Shown here: one piece after another, positions 35,832 through 45,300 of the stretch | Layout: every line of letters begins with the position of its first letter | Position numbering within the stretch: position 1 is the first letter of the stretch | NCBI GenBank assembly: GCA_017517385.1 | Contig: JAFWZG010000054.1 | Span: 142,003 to 206,002 of the forward strand | Length of the DNA stretch: 64,000 nt | From: Akkermansia sp. | Lineage (GTDB): Bacteria > Verrucomicrobiota > Verrucomicrobiia > Verrucomicrobiales > Akkermansiaceae | Reading direction: 5' to 3' | Notes under the pieces: model-generated | What the model was told of the DNA's origin: nothing | Databases searched by the model: none | Seen by the model: only the letters and a program-made list of their open reading frames with translations | Position numbers and translations under genes: made by a program

Positions 35832-36635
35832 TCAGAGATAAAGGCTCTCCATATCATCCGGCACATGTATGGTGCCCTTATAGTGCTCGGTGGCCTCGGC
35901 GGTATATGTCTCGCGGCGTGAGGCAAGAGTCTTGTCCTCGGTATGGTACAGCAAAAGGTTCTTCACGCCCAGACCGGCGGCAAGGCGACCGGCATCAAGT
36001 GCGGTACTGTGGTGTTTCTCATAAGGCTTGAACCGCTCACGGTCAGCGTACAAACAAAAAGCTTCACAGAGCAACCAGTCAGCCCCCTCGGCATAAGTTT
36101 TCGCGCACTCATTGTATGGCTCATCACCCAAGCATGTCAGGCGCTGCCCATCCGGCAATTCAAGACAGAAACCATACTGCTTCGCCTTGGTAGAACCAAT
36201 ATCAAAGGCATGAGCCTGCATACCGGCGGCAAAGAATGCCTCACCATCTGCTAAAGGATGCAAAAGGATGTCAAGGTGCAAATGCTTGCAGACCTTCCCC
36301 GGCAGAGTATGGCGGCAGATGAGCTCGAGCGTTTTCAGGCCTTCTTCATGACCGTAAAGATGAAGTTCACCGGAATACTTGCCGGCATTCATGGCCTGAG
36401 CAATCATGCGCACCACCCAAACTACGCCAAGAATGTGGTCGGTGTGCGTATGCGTGAGGAAAATATCGTGAATATCAGAAAGCGGCACCGATGCCTGTTC
36501 CAGTCGAGCCAAAATACCATTGCCACCGCCGGCGTCTACAAGGAGCACCTGATTTCCATTACGGATGGTAAAGCATGTGTTGTAACATTGAGTCACGGCG
36601 GCATTCCCCGTGCCAAGCATCGTCAGTTCTATCAT
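35832..36635 (-). CDS. Metallo-beta-lactamase fold hydrolase, RNase Z-like
   Basis: MBL-fold protein of 267 aa. The metal site reads FLTHTHTDHILG (about 56-67), preceded by LLVDAGGGNG, with a later CLGDEPYN and a His near HHSTALDAG. This order fits the RNase Z/arylsulfatase-like branch, but the long RNase Z exosite is not obvious, so tRNA processing is only one possibility. The start at 36635 is chosen because it lies 7 nt after a perfect promoter; the longer frame to 36677 would cross that promoter. Confidence 0.72.
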   Translation of the reverse strand: MIELTMLGTGNAAVTQCYNTCFTIRNGNQVLLVDAGGGNGILARLEQASVPLSDIHDIFLTHTHTDHILGVVWVVRMIAQAMNAGKYSGELHLYGHEEGLKTLELICRHTLPGKVCKHLHLDILLHPLADGEAFFAAGMQAHAFDIGSTKAKQYGFCLELPDGQRLTCLGDEPYNECAKTYAEGADWLLCEAFCLYADRERFKPYEKHHSTALDAGRLAAGLGVKNLLLYHTEDKTLASRRETYTAEATEHYKGTIHVPDDMESLYL

Positions 36636-36642
36636 GCAGCTC

Positions 36643-36671
36643 AGTATAACACCTGCGCTCATGGGTGGCAA
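36643..36671 (-). promoter_or_regulatory. Promoter for leaderless hydrolase mRNA
   Basis: On the minus strand, TTGCCA (36671-36666), 17 bp, TATACT (36648-36643), 7 nt, ATG at 36635. Confidence 0.72.
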
Positions 36672-36696
36672 GTACATAACACGTTAGCAAGATAGA

Positions 36697-36725
36697 TTGC
36701 AGCACTCCACAAGTGAGAATAAAAT
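36697..36725 (+). promoter_or_regulatory. Promoter for leaderless MFS transporter mRNA
   Basis: TTGCAG (36697-36702), 17 bp, TAAAAT (36720-36725), 6 nt, ATG at 36732. Divergent from the hydrolase promoter, with 25 bp between the two -35 boxes. Confidence 0.7.
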
Positions 36726-36731
36726 GCCCAC

Positions 36732-37904
36732 ATGGGGCATACACAAAGAATTCACTTCATTATCATCTTTCTGCTGGTAAGCTTCAACCTTCGCATGAGT
36801 TTCTCAGCGGCAGACCCGCTGTTAGTATTTCTGATGAGAGACCTCGGGCTGAGCATCAGCGGCAGTGGGCTGTTCGGTCTGCTGCCCATCATCGCTCTGG
36901 GCGTAGCAGCGCCGCTCGGAGCGAACCTGACAGAGTTCATCAGGCCGAGAATGCTTATCATCTACTCCCTTCTGCTGGCGCTTGCAGGGGTAGTATGGCG
37001 AAGCTACGGAGGAATACCTGGGCTGTACGGCGGCACGATAATCATCGGGCTCGGGCTGGGAATTACCGGCTCTGTTATCCTCGGGATTGTAAAACAGGAG
37101 TTCCCCACGGATGCCGCGCAAATCATGGGTGCCTACACGGCCTGCGTAAGCCTTGGCACGGCCGTGGGCTCAGGCGCATCAGACCCGATAGCGCTGGCAC
37201 TCGGAGGCTGGCAGCGAGGATTACTGTTCTGGGGGCTGCCATTGCTGGTGGCCACACTACTGTGGGCAGAGCTGATTATGTTCACTCCGGAGCAAAAGAA
37301 GGAAGAACGCACTATATATGCTCCCATGCGGCCTCTCTTTCGGCAGAAGAAAGCATGGTTCGTCAGCATGTTCTATCTCTGCCGCGTGGCAGGGGCTTGG
37401 TTACTGATTGTATGGATGGCCACACTGATGAGAAGGCGCGGGCTTCCGCTGGTTGAAGCGGGGTTGGTGCTGTCTCTATCCACAGCATGCCAAATACCGG
37501 CTTCACTTCTCAGCAGTCATATAGCAAAGTGGTTAGGAGGCAAAGGAAAACTTATGAGCGTAGCCATCGTACTCTCCTGTATCAGCTGCTGGGGACTATT
37601 GCTCGGCCCTCTCCACCTCTGGCCTTTATTTTCTATTTTGCTGGGGCTCAGTCTGGGAAGCATCTTCGCGCTGGGGATGGAGCTGATTATCATGAGCTCG
37701 GCGGATGAAGGCACCACGGTGGCTCTTTCCGGAATGGCGCAGGGGCTAGGCTTCATTGGCGGTGGGCTTCTCGCTTGGTCTGCCAGTCCGGCCATGCAAT
37801 CTGCTAGACCGGATATTTGGATGGCAATACTTTACACCACGATTGCACTTAGTGGGCTATTCTTCGGGCTTCACAGCATCCGCCCGGGTATCTGCCGAGT
37901 GTAA
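36732..37904 (+). CDS. MFS transporter, CynX/NimT-like
   Basis: Major facilitator superfamily permease of 390 aa with about 12 predicted membrane helices. The N-terminal NLRMSFSAADPLLVFLMRDLGLSISGSGL pattern and GANLTEFIRPRM loop resemble the cyanate/nitroimidazole (CynX/NimT/YeaN) group, which is a family-level guess. The substrate is unknown. It ends 6 bp before the convergent lpxK stop with no clear terminator between them. Confidence 0.82.
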   Translation: MGHTQRIHFIIIFLLVSFNLRMSFSAADPLLVFLMRDLGLSISGSGLFGLLPIIALGVAAPLGANLTEFIRPRMLIIYSLLLALAGVVWRSYGGIPGLYGGTIIIGLGLGITGSVILGIVKQEFPTDAAQIMGAYTACVSLGTAVGSGASDPIALALGGWQRGLLFWGLPLLVATLLWAELIMFTPEQKKEERTIYAPMRPLFRQKKAWFVSMFYLCRVAGAWLLIVWMATLMRRRGLPLVEAGLVLSLSTACQIPASLLSSHIAKWLGGKGKLMSVAIVLSCISCWGLLLGPLHLWPLFSILLGLSLGSIFALGMELIIMSSADEGTTVALSGMAQGLGFIGGGLLAWSASPAMQSARPDIWMAILYTTIALSGLFFGLHSIRPGICRV

Positions 37905-37910
37905 GCACCT

Positions 37911-39110
37911 TCAGAGCACGTTATTACTCCACTGAGGTGTAGGCTGAGGCTCTGCAAGGCCGCAAATGCGGTCAATCATACGATCCCAGTACTCCTGCCC
38001 CTGTTCGATATCAATCTGAATACGCAGGAAGTAAATGGGCACCTCCATCTCACCGGGTTTCAGGAAACGCACGGCATCCTTCTCAGTGGTGACGATGATA
38101 TCCATAGCGCGGTCCGCACAACGCTCCACAAAGGTTTCCAAATCAGCCTGATCGAACCAGTAATGATCCGGATAGCGGCGGCGAATTTCCACGTGAGCGC
38201 CCAAATCTTCCACAAGGCCCTCGAAGCTTTCCGGGCGAGCAATACCACTCATGCAGGCCACGTATTTATCCTTGAGGAAGCTAAGGGGCTGGCGCTCGCC
38301 GGTGAAGATATTCTCAAGATAGGAGGGGCCGTGATTCGTCACGATAATATCCGCAGTCTTGTTATACTTGCGAATAGTCGTGATAAGCTCACCCTGAGGC
38401 TTGCCGCCACTTTTAGTAAGAATAATATAACTCGCACGGGCCAGACTAGAACGAGGCTCACGCATCGTTCCACGGGGCAACAGCGAACCGGTGCCGAAGG
38501 GGAAACCGCAGTCCACCAGCACGATGTCAATCTCATGCTTGAGCTTGAGGTACTGCATGCCGTCATCCAAGATAAGGGTATTTCTTCCCAGCTGCTCAAT
38601 GGCAAATATGCCGGACTTCACGCGGTCTTTATCCACTAACACAGCCACGCCATCCAGATTTCGGGCCAGCATGAAAGGCTCGTCGCCAGCGTAAAGAGGG
38701 CCCAGATAACGCGTCACGCCATCACTGGCAATCTTTGGCAGATGCGACACGGGCTTACCATTGCTGTCAAACCACTCCTGAGGTTCATCAAGTGGTTCAC
38801 TCTTATAGCCGCGGGTCAAAATAGCGCATTTGCGACCACGCTCCACGAGCGTGCGAGAAAGTAACTCCACCACGGGAGTCTTACCGGTGCCACCGGCCGT
38901 GATGTTACCCACGCTCACCACAAATGTGCCCAGATAGCGAACAGTCTTCAGGCGGCGGCGGAATAAAAACAGGCGAGTCTTTATCAGAATGTAAAAGAAG
39001 AAGCTCGCAAATCGCAGCGCACACTTCATCAGCCACGCACGAAAACCATGCGCCCGCCCGAACACCACTTCGGTGCCCCATTCTGCGAACTCATCCATGC
39101 GTGACTTCAT
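37911..39110 (-). CDS. lpxK: Tetraacyldisaccharide 4'-kinase LpxK
   Basis: Membrane-associated kinase (399 aa) that phosphorylates the 4' position of the lipid A precursor. It has an N-terminal hydrophobic segment (about 30-48), the LpxK P-loop [13 protein letters not shown] (about 66-78), TRGYKS, and DDGMQYLKL (about 181-189) with the conserved aspartates. The C-terminal TTEKDAVRF is also typical. It shows that the cell makes lipid A. The start is at the ATG lying 7 nt after the -10 box; longer in-frame starts up to 39146 sit within the promoter. Confidence 0.9.
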   Translation of the reverse strand: MKSRMDEFAEWGTEVVFGRAHGFRAWLMKCALRFASFFFYILIKTRLFLFRRRLKTVRYLGTFVVSVGNITAGGTGKTPVVELLSRTLVERGRKCAILTRGYKSEPLDEPQEWFDSNGKPVSHLPKIASDGVTRYLGPLYAGDEPFMLARNLDGVAVLVDKDRVKSGIFAIEQLGRNTLILDDGMQYLKLKHEIDIVLVDCGFPFGTGSLLPRGTMREPRSSLARASYIILTKSGGKPQGELITTIRKYNKTADIIVTNHGPSYLENIFTGERQPLSFLKDKYVACMSGIARPESFEGLVEDLGAHVEIRRRYPDHYWFDQADLETFVERCADRAMDIIVTTEKDAVRFLKPGEMEVPIYFLRIQIDIEQGQEYWDRMIDRICGLAEPQPTPQWSNNVL

Positions 39111-39117
39111 ACAGAGC

Positions 39118-39146
39118 ATTCTACTCCTCTCAGCCTCACATGTCAA
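39118..39146 (-). promoter_or_regulatory. lpxK promoter for leaderless mRNA
   Basis: On the minus strand, consensus TTGACA (39146-39141), 17 bp, TAGAAT (39123-39118), 7 nt, ATG at 39110. One of the clearest promoters in the window. Confidence 0.78.
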
Positions 39147-39173
39147 CAGAGAAGATACGGAAAAATTAAATAT

Positions 39174-40253
39174 TTACAAAGACAGGCAGGCGAGCAGTCG
39201 CTGCACACGCAGTCCCGGGAGATACCCCAGCTCCATTCCTCGCATAACATAAGCAAAGGAAACACCATCTTCAGGGCGACAGAAGGCGAAGGAGCCACCG
39301 GCACCGGCATGACCGAAACCACCACCGGGGAAATAGGCAGATGGCTCACACATAGCACCGCATGTGAAGGAAGTGTGCTGGAGCAGTGTGCAATCCATAC
39401 CGGCACTGAGCGGAGTACTCATCCACTCGGCCACCTCTGGAGCAAAAGGAGAACTAGGGAGCTGACCGAGCAAAGCCTGATAGAAAGCGGCTAATCCACG
39501 CGAGGTTGCCACACCGCCTTTGGCCGGAGAGCCACACTGCCAAGCGTCAGGGGTAGACATTTCACGGGGCGAGTTCAACCCGACAATACTATGGAAAGCC
39601 CGATGAACAGTACTTGCTTCATCAAAATATTCACGATAAAACGGCGTGCGTGGCATGCTGCCCTGCATGCGGGGAGCACGAAGCTGAGCAACCTTGCTGT
39701 ACAGGTCTTCCGGAAAATGACCGATGTAAAACTCCAGCCCCAAGGGAGCACGCACCTTCTTTTCCCAGTAATCACTCACCCTCATACCTGTGAGCTCCAG
39801 CATCAGGATATCCACCAGTGGCCCAAAGGTCTGCGGGTGGTAGCCATGCTGGGGCGGCCCCCATAGCGGGCGACTTTGTTCAATAGCCCGGCGGCATGCG
39901 TCCAAATCATTTATGTGCGCAGGTACAGCAAGAGCCGCAAAACCGCTCTGGTGAGAAAGCAGCTGGCCTACAGTAAGATGCGGCAAGGGAAAGCGCGGCC
40001 ACAAGTCTCCCACCTCAAGTTCAGGGCCTCGGCAACAATCATACAGGGCTTGCAGGAGGCAAGCTGCGGCAGCAGGTTTAGTAGCAGAATAAATAGGTAC
40101 GAAAGTACCTGAGTTCCAAGGTGAGCCATGGCCATCATCACCTCCGCAAATGGTGACTAACTCCTGCCCATCCTGCCACACCGATACAGAGCCCCCCAGC
40201 TCACTTCCATCAGCCAGATTCTCACGGAAGGCCGTCTGCAGGCGAGAAATCAT
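39174..40253 (-). CDS. Serine beta-lactamase-like esterase/hydrolase
   Basis: Beta-lactamase class C/EstB-type serine hydrolase (359 aa), without a signal peptide. SATK (about 56-59) supplies the nucleophile Ser and Lys, GYHPQTFG (about 136-143) occupies the YxN position with a Tyr, and HAGAGGS near the C-terminus takes the place of the KTG/HTG box. Members include esterases, D-aminopeptidases and carboxypeptidases; a cytoplasmic place argues against antibiotic resistance. It overlaps trmO by ATGA, third gene of the Nudix operon. Confidence 0.8.
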   Translation of the reverse strand: MISRLQTAFRENLADGSELGGSVSVWQDGQELVTICGGDDGHGSPWNSGTFVPIYSATKPAAAACLLQALYDCCRGPELEVGDLWPRFPLPHLTVGQLLSHQSGFAALAVPAHINDLDACRRAIEQSRPLWGPPQHGYHPQTFGPLVDILMLELTGMRVSDYWEKKVRAPLGLEFYIGHFPEDLYSKVAQLRAPRMQGSMPRTPFYREYFDEASTVHRAFHSIVGLNSPREMSTPDAWQCGSPAKGGVATSRGLAAFYQALLGQLPSSPFAPEVAEWMSTPLSAGMDCTLLQHTSFTCGAMCEPSAYFPGGGFGHAGAGGSFAFCRPEDGVSFAYVMRGMELGYLPGLRVQRLLACLSL

Positions 40254-40915
40254 GGCTTATAAGAACGGATGGCTACGACATGAGCCACGCCATCATACAC
40301 GCGGAAGCTCACCTCGAAAGGTTTGAGAATCACATAATACACCCGTTCCGGGTCCTGCTGGTAGGCCGGTCGGGGATCCTGAGCCAGCACCTCCATCATG
40401 GCCGTCTCCCATTCACCAACGGCGGCTTTAGGCAAGGCGCAATCAATCTGCACCTCCAGCATGTGGCGGGGAGTGGCAGAGGTGAAACCACCTGAAGCAT
40501 CGGGAATGCTGTCGGAATAAGGTATATACGGTTTTACATCGTAAATGGGCGTACCGTCCACCATATCAGCGCCGGATACTCGCAGAACCGGTCCGTCTTC
40601 CACAGAAACAAGGCGAACCACGGAAAGGCCAAGCCCGTTCGGGCGAAACGGTGACCGAGTGGCAAAAACACCCATGCGAGTGTTCCCTCCCAGTCTCGGA
40701 GGACGCACGGTGGGATGCCAGCCGGCACCCTCATTGCAATGGAAGCCCCAGATTACCCATAAATGGCTGAAAGCTTCTATACCACGGACACACTCGGGAT
40801 TTCTGAATGCGGGCTCAAAAACAATTTCCGAGATAACATGAGGCGCAAGATTACTCTGGCGAGGGACGCCGAACTTATCCGCAAAGGGAGAGCGAATGTA
40901 CGCCACTGGTTGCAT
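40250..40915 (-). CDS. trmO: tRNA t6A37 N6-methyltransferase TrmO
   Basis: TsaA/TrmO-family enzyme (221 aa) that methylates N6-threonylcarbamoyladenosine at position 37 of tRNA(Thr), with S-adenosylmethionine as donor. Key segments are GVPRQSNLAP (about 18-27), MGVFATRSPFRPNGLGLSVV (about 82-101) and DGTPIYDVKPYIPYSD (about 122-137). The ATG at 40915 is 1 bp after the Nudix stop; an alternative at 40936 overlaps that gene. Confidence 0.88.
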   Translation of the reverse strand: MQPVAYIRSPFADKFGVPRQSNLAPHVISEIVFEPAFRNPECVRGIEAFSHLWVIWGFHCNEGAGWHPTVRPPRLGGNTRMGVFATRSPFRPNGLGLSVVRLVSVEDGPVLRVSGADMVDGTPIYDVKPYIPYSDSIPDASGGFTSATPRHMLEVQIDCALPKAAVGEWETAMMEVLAQDPRPAYQQDPERVYYVILKPFEVSFRVYDGVAHVVAIRSYKP

Positions 40916-40916
40916 C

Positions 40917-41387
40917 TCAGACACCGAAGAAATCACGCATCACCTGCTCATACACGCCGCGCTTAAAGTCCGGCAGTGCGCCGAAGTCAAAATCAGCAGG
41001 CTGCACCCATTTATAATCGCGGAACTCCTTGTTATCCAGCCAAGGTTCAGCCTCGTCACTATGCATGAGACAAAGGAAATAATACTGCTCCTGCCCGGCG
41101 TATGGAATGCCTCGTTTACGCAGAACTCGCTCACGCTCAAGCGGTGGATAATCGTAGCGGTACGGCCCATGCTGAGCGACAACTTCGTATTCATTCGGGC
41201 GAAACCCGGTTTCTTCCATCCCTTCGCGGCAGGCAGCGCTGAGCGGAGACTCTCCCTTCTTAATTCCCCCTTGGGGGAACTGCCAAGCGCCGGCGGGTTT
41301 TACGCGTTCGCACACAAGCACAGTACCATCATGACGCTGGTAGATGATGGCGGCATTCGGCCGATAAAGTTCCGTTGTATGAGGCAT
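40917..41387 (-). CDS. Nudix hydrolase, RppH-like
   Basis: Nudix enzyme of 156 aa. The Nudix box GGIKKGESPLSAACREGMEETGF fits GX5EX7REUXEEXG (about 39-61). The flanking segments YRPNAAIIY, AWQFPQGG and EFRDYKWVQP match RppH/Ap4A hydrolases, which remove pyrophosphate from 5' ends of RNA or split dinucleoside polyphosphates. 5'-triphosphate removal would have a direct bearing on leaderless transcripts. The start is at 41387; a longer frame would cross the operon promoter. Confidence 0.85.
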   Translation of the reverse strand: MPHTTELYRPNAAIIYQRHDGTVLVCERVKPAGAWQFPQGGIKKGESPLSAACREGMEETGFRPNEYEVVAQHGPYRYDYPPLERERVLRKRGIPYAGQEQYYFLCLMHSDEAEPWLDNKEFRDYKWVQPADFDFGALPDFKRGVYEQVMRDFFGV

Positions 41388-41409
41388 AAGGACTAATGGT
41401 CGTGAGGGC

Positions 41410-41438
41410 AGTATAGCACGGCCATGCCTGTTTGGCAA
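41410..41438 (-). promoter_or_regulatory. Promoter of the Nudix-trmO-hydrolase operon
   Basis: On the minus strand, TTGCCA (41438-41433), 17 bp, TATACT (41415-41410), then 22 nt to the ATG. Predicted leader about 15 nt with no Shine-Dalgarno sequence. Confidence 0.68.
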
Positions 41439-41509
41439 GCATGGAACATTCCCTTACGCACACTTTTTGAAAAGCGGTGATTCTATAACAAAGTTCGCCG
41501 ATGGATGAC

Positions 41510-42562
41510 TCAAAGGTCATCCACCAAGGCGGAGCTTTTGGCGTATGCGGTGCTGCGAGCCTCAAAGAAGTCTGTTTTAATGAGGTTAGCATTGCTGTAC
41601 TGAGACACCCATGAGCAGTCAGCCGGCTCAGATTCATACCCTTCATAGACGGGTTCAAAACCAAGATTTCTCGCACGGAGGTTGGCAAGATAGCGGATGT
41701 ATGCCGTGAGCACAGAGGTGGACAGCCCCGGTATCTCATCCCCTATGACATAGCATCCCCATGCTATCTCCTGCTCCGCCCCTTCACGAATCATCGCGCG
41801 GTACTCCTCCACCAGCTCAGGGGTAAAAAGTTCGGGCTGCTCACGCTGGAGCTCACGTATGATATTCCGGAAGAGCCAGAGGTGAGTATTCTCATCACGG
41901 TTGATGTAACGTATTTCCTGCGCGCTGCCGGGCATTTTCCCGTGGCGAGCAAGATTGTAGAAGAACATGAATCCACTGTAAAAATAAATGCCCTCCAGAA
42001 TGTAATTAGCTATAAGCGTGCGAGCAAATGCCTGCGGGGTACGATGCTGCTGGAAATCATTATACAGATTACCGATGAAGGTATTGCGGCGGAGGAGATG
42101 TTCATCCGTTTGCCACTGGTACAACACCTCTGTGCGGTGCTGCGGCTCGCAGATAGTATCCAGCATGTAGCTGTAGCTCTGGCTATGCACAGCTTCCTGA
42201 AAAGCCTGAATGCAGAGGCAGAGATTCACCTCATTAGCCGTGACATATTCCCCCACGGAGGGAAGATTTGCCGTCTGAATACTATCCAGAAACACAAGGA
42301 AGGAGAGTATTTTATCATATGCGCGGCGTTCTGCCGGAGACAGACGCGCATAATCCTTCACATCGGACGCGAGATTAATTTCCTCAGGTATCCAGAAATT
42401 ATTCATGGCCTGACGGTACCACTTGCTGACCCACGAATACTTCATATTATTGAAGTCGTTGAGGTTAGTGGTGTTACCGTTGATGATACGGCGGGTGAGC
42501 ACATTGGTATCACCCTGCGGATTAAAGAGTGGCTTACGGGTTAACTGCTGCATGATTCGCAT
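41510..42562 (-). CDS. nrdB: Ribonucleotide reductase class I, beta subunit
   Basis: Radical-bearing small subunit (350 aa) of class I ribonucleotide reductase. The carboxylate and His iron ligands and the radical Tyr are visible in QEAVHSQSYSYML (E-x2-H-x3-Y, like E. coli E115-H118-Y122), with further ligands in the EGIYFYSGF and RDENTHLWLF segments. Retention of the Tyr fits class Ia. The gene overlaps the nrdA end: ATG at 42562 or 42553. Its C-terminus (SALVDDL) carries the acidic tail that docks on NrdA. Confidence 0.93.
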   Translation of the reverse strand: MRIMQQLTRKPLFNPQGDTNVLTRRIINGNTTNLNDFNNMKYSWVSKWYRQAMNNFWIPEEINLASDVKDYARLSPAERRAYDKILSFLVFLDSIQTANLPSVGEYVTANEVNLCLCIQAFQEAVHSQSYSYMLDTICEPQHRTEVLYQWQTDEHLLRRNTFIGNLYNDFQQHRTPQAFARTLIANYILEGIYFYSGFMFFYNLARHGKMPGSAQEIRYINRDENTHLWLFRNIIRELQREQPELFTPELVEEYRAMIREGAEQEIAWGCYVIGDEIPGLSTSVLTAYIRYLANLRARNLGFEPVYEGYESEPADCSWVSQYSNANLIKTDFFEARSTAYAKSSALVDDL

Positions 42563-45072
42563 TCTTCTATTTCGAGGCTCTTAGAACGGATGTAGTAAAT
42601 AGTCTTAACGCCGGACTCCCAGGCAAGGATGTACAGGTTAAGAATCTGACGAAGTGTGTGGGAAGTAGTAATGTAAAGGTTGAGGCTCTGCGCCTGGTCC
42701 ACATGGCGCTGGCGGATGCCACAGGCACGCACGGACCACTGCTGGTCGATACGGTGTGCGCTCTTGTAGTACCAGAGCGTTTCCAATGACAACTCGGGAG
42801 CAACGCGGGGCATGAGCCCGGTTTTACGCTCCTCCATGAAGAAGAGCTTCATCACGGGATCAATCCCTGCCGTAGTACCGGCAATAGTTCCGGTGCTGCT
42901 GGTGGGGGCTACCGCAAGCAACCACGCATTTCTCAGACCGAAGGTTGCCACACGCTGCTGCAACTCCTGCCATTGAGCAGATGTGTACCCACGCTGACGG
43001 AAGTACTCACCGGTCTGCCAATCACTTCCTTGGAAGTGCGAGTAAGCACCTTTCTGCTCTGCGATTTCGCAACTGGCGGAGATAGCCGCGTGGTTAATCT
43101 GCTCAAAGAGCCTATCCGCGAGCGCGAGATGTTCCTCGCTTTCCCAGCGGACACCCTGCTTTGCCAGCATGTGGTGATAACCGCTTACGCCGAGGCCAAT
43201 AGGACGATACGCCGAGTTTGTAACAGCCGCATACGGCAACGGGTAAAGATTCAAATCAATAACATTATCCAGAGCACGCACGGCACTACGCGTGATAGCG
43301 GCAAGCTCAGCAGAGTCCTGAGTATTGATACGCCCCAGCGAAAGGCTGGCCAGATTGCAGACCACAAAATCCCCGGGACGAGTGGTTGTCACCACCAGAG
43401 TATCGCCATCCACTGTCTGCACCTTCTGCTCCACGGACTCGATAGCACTCATATTCTGAGCGATTTCAGTGCAGAGGTTACTGCAATAAATGACGCCGGC
43501 GTGCTTATTCGGGTTGGCCCGGTTCACGATATCGCGATTGAACGCAAAGGGCGTGCCGGTCTCCACCGCACTTTTGAGAATGAGGCGAATGAGTTCTTTA
43601 ATAGGAATCACTCGCTTGTGAATGCGAGAGTCCGCCACACAGGAGTGATAGCGCTTTTCCCATTCTTCACCCCAGTAATCTTCCAGCGAGTACCCTTTCA
43701 CACAGCGGACTTCATGCGGGCACATGAGGTACCACATCCCCTCTATATTGTCCCGCGCCTGCTGCCAGAAATAATCCGGATAGCACACAGCGGGGAAAAC
43801 GTCATGAGCTTTCAGTCGGTCATCTCCATTATTGGTGCGAAGCGCGAGAAACTCAGGCAAATCGCGGTGCCATGCATCAAGATACACGGCTACAGCCCCC
43901 TGCCTCACGCCAAGCTGATCCACCGCCACAGCAGTGTCATTCGCCAGACGAATCCAGCGGATAACGCCACCGGCAGCTCCGGGGAATCCACGTATAGCGC
44001 TGCCGGTGGCTCGCACCTTGCCAAAGTACAGGCCCATTCCTCCGCCATGCTTACTGACCTGGGCGAAGTTATCAATACTGCGGTAGATACCTTCCAGACT
44101 ATCAGGAACAGTATCAATGAAACAAGAGGAAAGTTGATGAAAAGGCTTGCGTGCATTTGCCAAGGTAGGCGTGGCCATGGTTACCTTCAGAGTGCTGAGC
44201 ATATCATAGAAGCGAAGAACCCAACCACTGCGGTCCTTGTCTTCCTTCATCGCCAAATGCATGGCTATCCCCATGAACATCTCCTGAGGCGTTTCCGGCA
44301 CCTCCCCGGTACGTGTTCGAATCAGGTAACGCCCGATAAGCATCTCAAGCCCGGAATAATTCAGGAGTTTGTCGCGTTCCGTTTTCAGCATACGCTCAAA
44401 GGCGTCCACTTCCGCGCGGCTGTAAGCCTCTGCCACAGCCGGAGCATACAATCCCTCACGTGCAAAATGTTGAATCTTATCATACAGGCTGTTCACCCCC
44501 ACGCTCTCCGCATAGTTTCGGACATCATCATAAAAACGAAGCAGGCGGAAGCGGGCAGCAATCATCTCCCACTGTGGAGCGTCACGTGAGGTGAGCTCGG
44601 CCGCTGCCCCTGTAAGCACTTCCAAGGCAGCAGCCTTTGCTATTCCACTCCTATAAAAACTGTGAAACCGATTCGTGAGCAGGCTCAAAGAATACTCTTC
44701 ACCCGGAAATTCCTGCTGCAGCTCCTTGAGTACAACGTCCAGCTCAGGTTCATTCCCGAAGTATGACATCAGCGTGGCTCGCATGGCTCGCAGGCGTCTG
44801 CGCTCATTGCGGTACAGAATGAAACTTCGGGCGGCCTCATAATGCCCTCCCACCATCAAAGCTTCTTCCACAATGTCCTGCACATGCTCCACTGGAATGG
44901 CCCCCTCTCCGACAAGTAGCTTACGCTCCACCCTTTGCGCAAGCTCTCCAATAACCGACGCTCCCGGTGTCTGCCCCACGCTCTCGAATGCTAACCCGAT
45001 TACCCGCTCTATCTTTCCGCGGAGGTAGCTCTCTTCCTGACCGTTCCTTTTACGTATCTTCATTTCCTGCAT
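42541..45072 (-). CDS. nrdA: Ribonucleotide reductase class I, alpha subunit
   Basis: Large subunit (843 aa) that reduces ribonucleoside diphosphates. It has an N-terminal ATP-cone (KRNGQEESYLRGKIERVI) for allosteric activity control. Active-site cysteines are in QLSSCFID and NLCTEIAQN-type segments, and the C-terminal redox pair is in ECESCSS. ATG 45072 or 45063 could be used (both preceded by AGGAA-type sequences). A consensus promoter and a long palindrome lie upstream. No nrdR box of the classic type was recognised. Confidence 0.94.
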   Translation of the reverse strand: MQEMKIRKRNGQEESYLRGKIERVIGLAFESVGQTPGASVIGELAQRVERKLLVGEGAIPVEHVQDIVEEALMVGGHYEAARSFILYRNERRRLRAMRATLMSYFGNEPELDVVLKELQQEFPGEEYSLSLLTNRFHSFYRSGIAKAAALEVLTGAAAELTSRDAPQWEMIAARFRLLRFYDDVRNYAESVGVNSLYDKIQHFAREGLYAPAVAEAYSRAEVDAFERMLKTERDKLLNYSGLEMLIGRYLIRTRTGEVPETPQEMFMGIAMHLAMKEDKDRSGWVLRFYDMLSTLKVTMATPTLANARKPFHQLSSCFIDTVPDSLEGIYRSIDNFAQVSKHGGGMGLYFGKVRATGSAIRGFPGAAGGVIRWIRLANDTAVAVDQLGVRQGAVAVYLDAWHRDLPEFLALRTNNGDDRLKAHDVFPAVCYPDYFWQQARDNIEGMWYLMCPHEVRCVKGYSLEDYWGEEWEKRYHSCVADSRIHKRVIPIKELIRLILKSAVETGTPFAFNRDIVNRANPNKHAGVIYCSNLCTEIAQNMSAIESVEQKVQTVDGDTLVVTTTRPGDFVVCNLASLSLGRINTQDSAELAAITRSAVRALDNVIDLNLYPLPYAAVTNSAYRPIGLGVSGYHHMLAKQGVRWESEEHLALADRLFEQINHAAISASCEIAEQKGAYSHFQGSDWQTGEYFRQRGYTSAQWQELQQRVATFGLRNAWLLAVAPTSSTGTIAGTTAGIDPVMKLFFMEERKTGLMPRVAPELSLETLWYYKSAHRIDQQWSVRACGIRQRHVDQAQSLNLYITTSHTLRQILNLYILAWESGVKTIYYIRSKSLEIEECESCSS

Positions 45073-45098
45073 TTCCTATATGTGGCGTATGATTGCGA

Positions 45099-45126
45099 AT
45101 AATAGCACCATATCTGCCAATGTCAA
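45099..45126 (-). promoter_or_regulatory. nrdAB promoter
   Basis: On the minus strand, TTGACA (45126-45121), 16 bp, TATTAT (45104-45099); start of transcription is expected near 45091, giving a leader of about 20-28 nt that contains AGGAA. Confidence 0.68.
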
Positions 45127-45130
45127 CACT

Positions 45131-45153
45131 AAAATTAGAAAAATTCTAATTTT
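45131..45153. repeat. Perfect AT-rich palindrome upstream of nrdAB
   Basis: AAAATTAGAA-AAA-TTCTAATTTT: 10-bp arms with a 3-nt centre, placed 4 bp upstream of the nrdA -35 box. The position suits a regulator site. Followed on the plus strand by CTTTTTT, it could instead be a weak terminator for transcripts arriving on that strand. Confidence 0.55.
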
Positions 45154-45300
45154 CTTTTTTGAGTGCAATAAAAATCACCACTATCAAAATAACAACGATG
45201 GCGTATTCACCACAGCTCTTTTTAAGATTTGCTGATGAATAAATGAAACAGCAACAAATCTGAAACAGACCCCAGGCCCTATCATCCTAAGCATATTTTC
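45154..45300. other. Intergenic region without a recognised gene
   Basis: AT-rich stretch between the nrdAB palindrome and the next promoter. I see no open frame, tRNA or clear hairpin in it. Confidence 0.5.

Noticed and set aside
42973..44589. 538-codon open frame antisense to nrdA
   Set aside because: nrdA is certain on the other strand; long antisense frames are common with this codon usage, and the translated product has no recognisable pattern.
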